Source: Gammaproteobacteria bacterium HGW-Gammaproteobacteria-14 | GTDB taxonomy: Bacteria > Pseudomonadota > Gammaproteobacteria > Pseudomonadales > Alcanivoracaceae | Length of the DNA: 8,444 nt | Direction: 5' to 3' | Assembly: GCA_002840115.1 (NCBI GenBank) | Contig: PGZG01000076.1 | Coordinates: forward strand, 1 to 8,444 | In this document: piece after piece, positions 1-5,500 of the stretch | How the letters are laid out: every line of letters begins with the position of its first letter | How positions within the stretch are numbered: position 1 is the first letter of the stretch | Made by a program: the position numbers and the translations under genes | Notes under the pieces: generated by a model | Told to the model about the DNA's origin: nothing | Database searches by the model: none | Seen by the model: only the letters and a program-made list of their open reading frames with translations

Positions 1-288
1 CGCAATTTCTACGATTTTCACTCACTACCGCTTGAGCACGAGCGCCTGCTGATGACGCTGGCGCTATTCTCGCTCCCTCTCACCGTAATACTCAGCGGCG
101 CTGCCGCCAGGAATCTGGTGAACCCTCGTTTGGAGCAGCGGCTTACCCAGTTACTCGATATTGGCGTGGAACGCGTACTGGTCCACCGGCTGGATTTATC
201 GAAGCCGTCAGTCTCTCCTTTCCCGGCCATTAGCGATGCCGAGCTACGCACGCTCAGCCAGTCGGCAAGCCATGTGGTGCACTGCTAA
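1..288 (+). CDS. tusC: TusC/DsrF-family sulfur relay protein, C-terminal part (5' end outside window)
   Basis: TusC is a subunit of the cytoplasmic TusBCD complex, which passes persulfide sulfur from TusA towards TusE and MnmA for 2-thiolation of tRNA wobble uridine. The open frame runs in from the window edge without a start, and 95 residues are visible out of a usual length near 120. The visible part fits the DsrE/DsrF fold: a hydrophobic strand (residues LTVILSG) that matches the segment where family members read like 'VxxLFxGDGV', then LLDIGVERVLVHRLDL, which aligns with the family's 'LYDIEQCWVCAASL' segment, and a C-terminus of the type 'LxxLxxxxDVVLxF', here ending HVVHC. The first ATG in the visible frame (position 52) is internal to the domain and is not the real start. 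The stop codon TAA overlaps the ATG of tusB by one base (TAATG), so translation is probably coupled. Identification rests on this pattern plus the adjacent tusB; tusD would be expected just upstream. Confidence 0.8.
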   Translation, partial: RNFYDFHSLPLEHERLLMTLALFSLPLTVILSGAAARNLVNPRLEQRLTQLLDIGVERVLVHRLDLSKPSVSPFPAISDAELRTLSQSASHVVHC

Positions 289-569
289 TGCTGCACCTGG
301 TCGCCTTCCCGCCTTCACAAACGGATTTACTGCCACAGTTCAGCGCCTTGCTGAATCAAGGTGATGCAATTGTGTTGCTGGATGAAGGGTTAGCCTGGCT
401 GAAAAATCCGGATCAACTGATCGCATCCGCGAGCCAGACAGCGCTGCACTGGTATGCGCTGATCAGTGATCAGGATTTAGCATGTGACGCCAGAATACAG
501 CCTTTAAATTACAGTGATTTTATTGCTCTGAGCGAAGCGCATCCCGCATGCGCCTGCTGGTATCCATAG
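288..569 (+). CDS. tusB: TusB/DsrH-family sulfur relay protein
   Basis: TusB is the smallest subunit of the TusBCD sulfur-transfer complex used in tRNA 2-thiouridine synthesis. The 93-residue product matches the usual family length of about 95. It begins MLHLV, like the conserved MLH start of DsrH/TusB proteins, and has the strand GDAIVLLDEGLAWL at residues 25-38, which corresponds to the family's 'GDAILLIEDGVYA'. It ends with the family pattern Y-x-D-F-x-x-L-x-x-x-H-P followed by a tryptophan near the C-terminus (W91). The ATG shares a base with the tusC stop, and no strong Shine-Dalgarno site precedes it, which fits translational coupling to tusC. The gene ends 11 bp from the stop of the convergent cysG. 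There is therefore no room for tusE, which follows tusB in many relatives and must lie elsewhere or be absent here. Confidence 0.88.
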   Translation: MLHLVAFPPSQTDLLPQFSALLNQGDAIVLLDEGLAWLKNPDQLIASASQTALHWYALISDQDLACDARIQPLNYSDFIALSEAHPACACWYP

Positions 570-580
570 CCGACTATGAC

Positions 581-1963
581 TCAGCCGAACCAGCGATAAC
601 GCGGATGCAGGGTTACCACAGTACCAATAATCAGCAAGCTTGGAGCAGCAACTTCCGCCTTGGCAATAATATCCGGCAAGGTGGTCAAGGACCCCATCAG
701 CACTTGTTGGTCCGCCAAGGTACCCCGAGACACCATCGCGGCGGGCATATTCGGGTCCATCCCTGCCCCCAGAAGCCCTTGGCAAATCTGCGATAAACTC
801 ACCAGCCCCATATAAAACACCAGGGTTTCTCCCGGTGTAATCAGGCTCGCCCAAGGGAGATCAACGGATTTATCCTTACGATGGCCGGTCACAAAACGCA
901 CCGACTGCGCATGATCACGATGGGTTAACGGAATACCAGCATAGGCGGCACAACCTGCCGCAGCGGTCACGCCGGGCACCACCTGAAACGGAATACCCGC
1001 TTCCACCACGCTGTCGAGCTCTTCGCCGCCACGACCAAAAATAAACGGGTCACCGCCCTTCAGGCGACACACTTTTTTTCCCTGCCGGGCGTAATGCACC
1101 AACAGATTATTAATATCTTCCTGAGGCACCACATGCTGATCCCGCGCCTTACCCACATACACCAGATCTGCATCCCGGCGAGCCAGCTCAAGAATGCCTG
1201 CGCCCACCAATCGGTCATACAAAACCACATCTGCTTTTTGCAATAAACGCAGCGCACGAAAAGTCATCAGGTCGGGATCGCCTGGGCCTGCACCCACCAG
1301 ATACACCTCTCCTCGGGACAGGGTTTCCACATCAGCATCATCAACGGCTGCCTGCAATAATTGCTCGGCATCCGCAGTGCGCCCGGCCAATACGGTTTCC
1401 ATCAGGGCGCCATCAAGCAGACCTTCCCAAAACAAACGGCGGGCGCCGATTTGAGGGAGCTTTGCTGCCAATGGCTTGCGGAAACGCCCCATTAGCGACG
1501 CCAACTCTCCAAGACGGGTGGGCAACAGAGTTTCAATTTTCGAGCGCGCCCAGCGCGCCAGTACCGGCGAGGCACCGCCGGAACTGATGCTGATCAGCAG
1601 CGGGTCACGATCAACAATGGCAGGAAAAATAAAAGTACATAGCGGCGGATTATCAACCACATTGACCGGCACGCCGACGTGCAATGCATCCTGATGCAGT
1701 TGCTGATTAACGGACATGTCGTCCGTAGCGCCAATGGCCAGCGTTACACCGTGAAGATGTTCGGCAATATAGCGAGCAACAATGACTTCGCCCCCGGACT
1801 GAACGGCCAACGCATCAAGCTCAGCTTCAACCTCTGGAGACACAACCCGCAAACGAGCCCCGGCTCGAGCTAACAAACGAGCCTTGCGCAAAGCGATTTC
1901 GCCGCCACCAACAATCAGCGCCAACTGATCTCTGAGACGCCAGGCGACCGGCAAATAATCCAT
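581..1963 (-). CDS. cysG: Trifunctional siroheme synthase (uroporphyrinogen-III C-methyltransferase / precorrin-2 dehydrogenase / sirohydrochlorin ferrochelatase)
   Basis: CysG makes siroheme, the cofactor of sulfite and assimilatory nitrite reductases, in the cytoplasm. It methylates uroporphyrinogen III twice with S-adenosylmethionine, oxidises precorrin-2 with NAD+, then inserts iron. The product is 460 residues, the normal full length. The N-terminal half is the dehydrogenase/ferrochelatase: a Rossmann NAD-binding loop VGGGEIALRK (residues 18-27), D104 in NVVDNPP, and S128 in SSGGASP, equivalent to the catalytic aspartate and phosphoserine described for Salmonella CysG. The C-terminal half is the SUMT methyltransferase: VGAGPGDPDL (222-231), YDRLV with D250, VGK with K272, the GGDPFIFGRGGEE loop (303-315), and M385 in FYMGL. 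The start ATG lies 14 bp after the serS stop and has a GAGG Shine-Dalgarno site (+ strand 1971-1974) at good spacing, so the gene is probably co-transcribed with serS. Nothing is truncated. Identification is firm. Confidence 0.97.
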   Translation of the reverse strand: MDYLPVAWRLRDQLALIVGGGEIALRKARLLARAGARLRVVSPEVEAELDALAVQSGGEVIVARYIAEHLHGVTLAIGATDDMSVNQQLHQDALHVGVPVNVVDNPPLCTFIFPAIVDRDPLLISISSGGASPVLARWARSKIETLLPTRLGELASLMGRFRKPLAAKLPQIGARRLFWEGLLDGALMETVLAGRTADAEQLLQAAVDDADVETLSRGEVYLVGAGPGDPDLMTFRALRLLQKADVVLYDRLVGAGILELARRDADLVYVGKARDQHVVPQEDINNLLVHYARQGKKVCRLKGGDPFIFGRGGEELDSVVEAGIPFQVVPGVTAAAGCAAYAGIPLTHRDHAQSVRFVTGHRKDKSVDLPWASLITPGETLVFYMGLVSLSQICQGLLGAGMDPNMPAAMVSRGTLADQQVLMGSLTTLPDIIAKAEVAAPSLLIIGTVVTLHPRYRWFG

Positions 1964-1977
1964 GCGCTGTCCTCAAC

Positions 1978-3267
1978 TCAAAGCGTGTCACGACCAGCCA
2001 TATAGGGGCGAAGCGCTTCCGGCACTGTGACACTGCCATCGGCATTCTGATAGTTCTCCAGTATCGCCACCAGTGTACGCCCCACCGCCAAAGCCGATCC
2101 ATTCAGGGTATGCAGTAATTCGGGCTTGCCGGTTTCCGGGTGACGATAACGCGCCTGCATACGACGCGCCTGGAAATCACCAAAGGTCGAACAGGAGGAA
2201 ATTTCCCGATAGGTATTCTGGCTCGGAATCCAGACTTCGATGTCGTAGGTTTTGCAGGACGAGAAGCCCATATCCCCGGTGCACAACACCACCACCCGAT
2301 ACGGCAGCCCCAGAGCCTGAAGCACCGCTTCCGCATGACCGGTGAGCGCTTCCAGCGCCGGCAGCGCTTCTTCCGGGCGCACCAACTGCACCAGCTCCAC
2401 TTTCTCAAACTGGTGCTGACGAATCATGCCGCGGGTATCACGGCCATGGCTGCCCGCCTCGCTACGGAAACAGGGTGTGTGGCACACGTATTTGAGTGGC
2501 AGTTGCGCCACATCCACAATTTCATTGGCAACCAGATTGGTCACCGGCACTTCGGCGGTGGGGATCAAATACAGCTCTCGCTCGCCGCGCACCTTAAACA
2601 AATCCTCTTCAAACTTGGGCAGCTGTCCGGTACCACGAAGCGCCTCCGGGCCTACCAGATAGGGAACGTACACTTCCTGATACCCATGAACATCCGCATG
2701 CATATCGACCATAAAATCCACCAGCGCCCGATGCATGCGCGCCAGTGATCCACTTAATACGGAGAAACGTGCGCCGGAAAGCTTGGCGCCCAAATCAAAG
2801 TTGAGCTCGCCACTGCTTAAACCGGCACCCACGTCGACATGATCACGCACTGCGAAATCGAACTGGCGCGGCTGCCCCCATTGGCGCACCTCGACATTAT
2901 CCGATTCGTCCTTACCCTCCGGCACTTCCTCCAGCGGCATGTTCGGCACACTGAGCAACAACGCCTCGATCCGGGAGTGCAACTCGGTGGCACGATCCAG
3001 CTCGGTCTGCATATCCGCATCAATACGGCTGAGTGTCTCGGCAACCCGCGTTTTGGCTTCGTCCACGGGCACCCCGGACTTCACCAGATCGCCTACCTCG
3101 CGGGCGGCCTGCTTGCGCTGGGCCTGTAACTCCTGAGAGCGCATATCGGCCTGTTTGCGCTGGGCATCCAGCTCCCGAAAACCCTGCAGATCGAACATCA
3201 CCCCACGGCGCTGAAGCCGGGCAGCCATTTGTTCGCCGTCGCGGCGCAATTCACGAATATCGAGCAT
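1978..3267 (-). CDS. serS: Seryl-tRNA synthetase (class II)
   Basis: SerS charges tRNA-Ser, and tRNA-Sec where present, with serine in an ATP-dependent reaction. The 429-residue product has the usual bacterial length. Residues 1-100 form the tRNA-binding N-terminal domain with a long charged heptad-like stretch (about 30-100) that makes the antiparallel coiled coil. The class II catalytic core follows: motif 1 around 165-186, the serine-binding TAEVP at 237-241, motif 2 from TPCFRSEAG through MIRQHQFEKVEL (264-292), and motif 3 NGSALAVGRTL (389-399). The frame is open upstream to an ATG at 3306, but the start at 3267 is chosen. It gives the conserved N-terminus MLDIRELR and has an AGGAAAG Shine-Dalgarno site (+ strand 3272-3278) at correct spacing. 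The 13-residue extension would have neither. cysG follows after 14 bp; rarA lies 134 bp upstream. Confidence 0.97.
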   Translation of the reverse strand: MLDIRELRRDGEQMAARLQRRGVMFDLQGFRELDAQRKQADMRSQELQAQRKQAAREVGDLVKSGVPVDEAKTRVAETLSRIDADMQTELDRATELHSRIEALLLSVPNMPLEEVPEGKDESDNVEVRQWGQPRQFDFAVRDHVDVGAGLSSGELNFDLGAKLSGARFSVLSGSLARMHRALVDFMVDMHADVHGYQEVYVPYLVGPEALRGTGQLPKFEEDLFKVRGERELYLIPTAEVPVTNLVANEIVDVAQLPLKYVCHTPCFRSEAGSHGRDTRGMIRQHQFEKVELVQLVRPEEALPALEALTGHAEAVLQALGLPYRVVVLCTGDMGFSSCKTYDIEVWIPSQNTYREISSCSTFGDFQARRMQARYRHPETGKPELLHTLNGSALAVGRTLVAILENYQNADGSVTVPEALRPYMAGRDTL

Positions 3268-3271
3268 TAAT

Positions 3272-3278
3272 CTTTCCT
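3272..3278 (-). promoter_or_regulatory. Shine-Dalgarno site that fixes the serS start
   Basis: On the - strand this reads AGGAAAG, with its AGGA core 7 nt before the ATG at 3265-3267. It supports the internal start MLDIRELR over the in-frame upstream ATG at 3304-3306. Confidence 0.75.
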
Positions 3279-3293
3279 GCCAGTTGCAATGCC

Positions 3294-3331
3294 GCCACGG
3301 AGTCAAGCCGTGGCCACGGAATCAAGCCGGG
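3294..3331. repeat. Imperfect 19-bp tandem repeat with an embedded hairpin, rarA-serS gap
   Basis: Two adjacent units, gccacggagtcaagccgtg (3294-3312) and gccacggaatcaagccggg (3313-3331), differ at two positions. The first unit contributes a perfect 7-bp inverted repeat, GCCACGG / CCGTGGC, around a 7-nt loop (3294-3314). The junction of the units is a 12-bp palindrome, CCGTGGCCACGG (3308-3319). The element lies about 27-66 nt before the serS start on the transcribed strand. No run of T follows on either strand, so it is not a typical intrinsic terminator. It could be a transcript-stabilising or attenuating hairpin, an operator-like palindrome, or a chance duplication; the sequence does not decide. 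The rest of the 134-bp gap (3268-3401) holds the serS Shine-Dalgarno site and a 10-bp palindrome CCTGCGCAGG (3380-3389) just after the rarA stop, and nothing else I can identify. Confidence 0.6.
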
Positions 3332-3401
3332 GATTATCGTTGAGATGGGCCGCGAGGTCACGCCCTGTAAAGATCACACCCTGCGCAGGCAGCAGAAGTT
3401 A

Positions 3402-4724
3402 TCAGGGCTTACGCGGATAACGCTGCCAGTCGGCATGGGCATTGCGCTGCTGCCAGTCCTGCAGTTTTTCTGCAATGCGAATTTCCAGGCCTCGCGCAAC
3501 GGGTTGGTAAAAGGTTGGCGCTGCCTGATGCAGGCTTTCCGGGAAGTAGTTTTCCCCCGGCACATAGGCATCCGGGAAATCATGGGCATATTGGTATTCC
3601 GCACCATAGCCCTCGGCCTTCATCAGCTTGGTTGGCGCATTACGCAAGTGCAACGGCACTTCGTCGCTGGGATGGGCGGCCACAAAGGCACGCATCTGAT
3701 TCCAGGCTTTATAAACCGCATTACTTTTCGGGGCGACCGCCAGATACACCAGTGCCTGAGCGATGGCCAGCTCACCTTCCGGGGAACCGAGGCGCTCCTG
3801 CACGTCCCAGGCATTCAGAGCTAACTGTAGAGCTCGAGGATCGGCATTGCCGATATCCTCGCTGGCCATCCTGACCACTCGACGGGCGATATAGAGTGGA
3901 TCACAGCCACCATCCAACATCCGGGCAAACCAGTACAACGTGGCGTCGGGGTCAGAACCACGCATGGACTTGTGCAATGCACTGATCTGGTCATAAAAAT
4001 AATCGCCGCCTTTATCAAAGCGACGCAAGCTGTCGCGCAACAGCTCCGTAACCAGCGGCAGGTCAATAACTCCCTCAGCCATATCCAGCGCAATATCGAC
4101 CAGATTAAGCAACCGTCTGGCGTCACCATCGGCATGGTCCAGCAAGCGCTCGCGGGCCTCCGCATCAATGGTTACCCCCGCACATTCAGGTTGTGCCAGC
4201 GCCCGCTCCAGCAATTGATCCAGATCCTGACGCTCAATACTGCGCAGTCGATAAACCCGCGCCCGAGACAACAGCGCATTATTCAGTTCAAAAGAGGGAT
4301 TTTCCGTGGTGGCACCAATAAAAATCAGAGTGCCATCTTCAACGTGGGGCAAAAATGCATCCTGCTGGGCTTTGTTGAAACGGTGCACCTCGTCCACAAA
4401 CAACACCGTGCGCTTCCCATGGGTCAAACGCTCCTTGGCTTCTTTAACCGCATCACGAATTTCTTTAACACCCGCCAATACGGCGGAAAGAGTGATAAAG
4501 GCGGCGTCAACAGACTGTGCCAGAATCAATGCCAGCGTGGTTTTACCGGTACCCGGAGGGCCCCACAAAATCATGGAGTGAAGTTGCCGCTGCTCTACGG
4601 CACGACACAATGGTTTTCCCGAAGAGACCAGATGGGTTTGCCCAACATATTCATCCAGCGACGTCGGTCGCAACCGGGCCGCCAGAGGCTGATGTGACAG
4701 GTCTTCTCCAAACAGATCCGTCAT
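3402..4724 (-). CDS. rarA: Replication-associated recombination protein RarA (MgsA), AAA+ ATPase
   Basis: RarA is a cytoplasmic, tetrameric AAA+ ATPase related to clamp loaders. It acts at stalled replication forks and interacts with SSB in E. coli. The 440-residue product has normal length. The N-terminus MTDLFG...PLAARLRPTSLDEYVGQ is typical of the family. Visible motifs in order are Walker A GPPGTGKT (55-62), Walker B LFVDEVHRF (108-116), sensor 1 GATTENPSF (137-145), the arginine-finger region LLSRARVY (151-158), and sensor 2 GDARRLLN (200-207). The C-terminal oligomerisation region begins near FYDQISALHKSMRGSDPDA (about 243-261). The gene ends in tandem in-frame stops, TGA then TAA. Only a weak Shine-Dalgarno site (AGAGA, + strand 4731-4735) precedes the ATG, and lolA ends 35 bp upstream, so it is probably carried on a lolA transcript. 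No crcB lies between rarA and serS, unlike some relatives. Confidence 0.96.
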   Translation of the reverse strand: MTDLFGEDLSHQPLAARLRPTSLDEYVGQTHLVSSGKPLCRAVEQRQLHSMILWGPPGTGKTTLALILAQSVDAAFITLSAVLAGVKEIRDAVKEAKERLTHGKRTVLFVDEVHRFNKAQQDAFLPHVEDGTLIFIGATTENPSFELNNALLSRARVYRLRSIERQDLDQLLERALAQPECAGVTIDAEARERLLDHADGDARRLLNLVDIALDMAEGVIDLPLVTELLRDSLRRFDKGGDYFYDQISALHKSMRGSDPDATLYWFARMLDGGCDPLYIARRVVRMASEDIGNADPRALQLALNAWDVQERLGSPEGELAIAQALVYLAVAPKSNAVYKAWNQMRAFVAAHPSDEVPLHLRNAPTKLMKAEGYGAEYQYAHDFPDAYVPGENYFPESLHQAAPTFYQPVARGLEIRIAEKLQDWQQRNAHADWQRYPRKP

Positions 4725-4759
4725 GGGTTTTCTCTGAATAACAATCCGTAAAAGCCCGA

Positions 4760-5398
4760 CTATTGCTGACGAATAACGTCAGCGCCCTCGGGGGCCACGA
4801 ATTGAAAGCGGGATGCATCAAGCCGTGTATTAATTCGAGTATTGCGGAAGTCCAGCGTGGTCATTTGCCCCAGCGCATCCTCGAGCCGCATGCTGTGGGG
4901 CATCTCACCACGGAATGTCACTTCAAGCGCCACAAACAGGGTGTCATCCTGACGCGGTGACAAACGATAACTAACCTCACGGCCATGGCGGGAAATTTCT
5001 TCAATCACAAAGACCTCCGCCACGCTATCTGGGTTGCCGCCAAACAATAACGCCGGGGTATTCGCGGTCTCCTGCCCCAGAGGCTTTTCCACCACCTGCT
5101 CCAGATCAACGTCATACACCCAGACCGTGACGCCATCGGATACCGCCAACTGTTCGTAGGGCTCCAGCGTGTGCCAACGGAACCGATTGCCACGGGCCAT
5201 CTGCATATCGCCGCTGGCCTCCTGCAGCCGGGTGCCACCACGATCCAGCACCACCTGTTCAAACTGGCCGGACAGTGAGTCCACCGCCGCCAGACGTTTC
5301 ACCAGAGCCGTGGTCGCATCGGCCACCGCCGCCAGCGGTGTCATCAATACAGCTAGCGCGAGAGCCGGTTGGAAAAACAGGAAAACAGACCGCTTCAT
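4760..5398 (-). CDS. lolA: Outer-membrane lipoprotein carrier protein LolA (periplasmic chaperone)
   Basis: LolA receives lipoproteins released from the inner membrane by LolCDE and ferries them through the periplasm to LolB or the outer membrane. The 212-residue product has a clear signal peptide: MKR, a hydrophobic core to about residue 24, and a type I cleavage site AVA|DA after residue 26. The mature protein starts DATTALVKRLAAVDSLSGQFEQ-like, the same pattern as E. coli LolA (DAASDLKSRL...). Further family features are the FRWHTLEPYEQLAVSDG stretch (residues 73-89) and WVYDVDLEQVV (91-101), which form strands of the open beta-barrel hydrophobic cup. The frame is open upstream to 5449, but that start would bury the signal peptide behind 17 polar residues. 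The ATG at 5396-5398 with AAAGGA (+ strand 5405-5410) six bases away is preferred. It lies 92 bp after ftsK and 35 bp before rarA. Confidence 0.94.
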   Translation of the reverse strand: MKRSVFLFFQPALALAVLMTPLAAVADATTALVKRLAAVDSLSGQFEQVVLDRGGTRLQEASGDMQMARGNRFRWHTLEPYEQLAVSDGVTVWVYDVDLEQVVEKPLGQETANTPALLFGGNPDSVAEVFVIEEISRHGREVSYRLSPRQDDTLFVALEVTFRGEMPHSMRLEDALGQMTTLDFRNTRINTRLDASRFQFVAPEGADVIRQQ

Positions 5399-5404
5399 TA
5401 TCAA

Positions 5405-5410
5405 TCCTTT
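5405..5410 (-). promoter_or_regulatory. Shine-Dalgarno site that fixes the lolA start
   Basis: The - strand reads AAAGGA six bases before the ATG at 5396-5398. It supports the start that gives a normal signal peptide rather than the longer frame opening at 5449 inside the upstream repeat. Confidence 0.75.
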
Positions 5411-5431
5411 CGTTAATAACCTTTGGCCGTC

Positions 5432-5500
5432 ACGCATTAGCGCAAACATTAGTGCGAAACAGTTAGCCCGGAACAGTTAGTCCGGAACAGTTAGTCCGGA
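5432..5500. repeat. 14-bp tandem repeat spanning the ftsK stop codon and the lolA leader
   Basis: Three clean head-to-tail units occupy 5459-5472 (acagttagcccgga), 5473-5486 and 5487-5500 (both acagttagtccgga). Two decayed units can be read before them: acgcattagcgcaa (5432-5445) and acattagtgcgaa (5446-5458, 13 nt). On the transcribed - strand each clean unit is TCCGGACTAACTGT or its one-base variant, and contains a TAA. The last 6 coding bases of ftsK (Pro-Asp codons CCG GAC) and its stop lie in the unit at 5487-5500. Because 14 is not a multiple of three, the TAA triplets at + strand 5491-5493, 5477-5479 and 5463-5465 fall in three different frames. The array is consistent with local slippage duplication; whether the three-frame stop is selected is not known. 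Confidence 0.85.

Noticed and set aside
565..578. Small inverted repeat CATAG-ccga-CTATG at the tusB/cysG convergence, considered as a bidirectional terminator
   Set aside because: The stem is only 5 bp with three A-T pairs, and no T run follows on either strand. It is too weak to call a terminator.
2140..2748. Long + strand open frame (202 codons) opposite serS
   Set aside because: It lies entirely antisense to a full-length, motif-complete serS and its composition is typical of a complementary-strand shadow.
3303..3377. 24-codon GTG-initiated ORF on the - strand between rarA and serS (product starting VIFTGRDLAAHLND)
   Set aside because: The translation looks somewhat protein-like, but the AGGG before the GTG is too close to act as a ribosome site, the frame is very short and it runs into the 19-bp repeat. 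There is no independent support.
3380..3389. Palindrome CCTGCGCAGG just after the rarA stop, considered as a terminator stem
   Set aside because: A perfect palindrome leaves no loop when folded as a hairpin, and no U-tract follows on the transcribed strand.
3033..3824. 263-codon + strand frame crossing the serS-rarA gap
   Set aside because: Most of it is antisense to serS and rarA. The only non-antisense part is the repeat-bearing gap, and no ribosome site or recognisable domain supports it.
3972..4697. Long + strand open frame (241 codons) opposite rarA
   Set aside because: It is antisense to an intact rarA with all AAA+ motifs, and it has no plausible domain or context.
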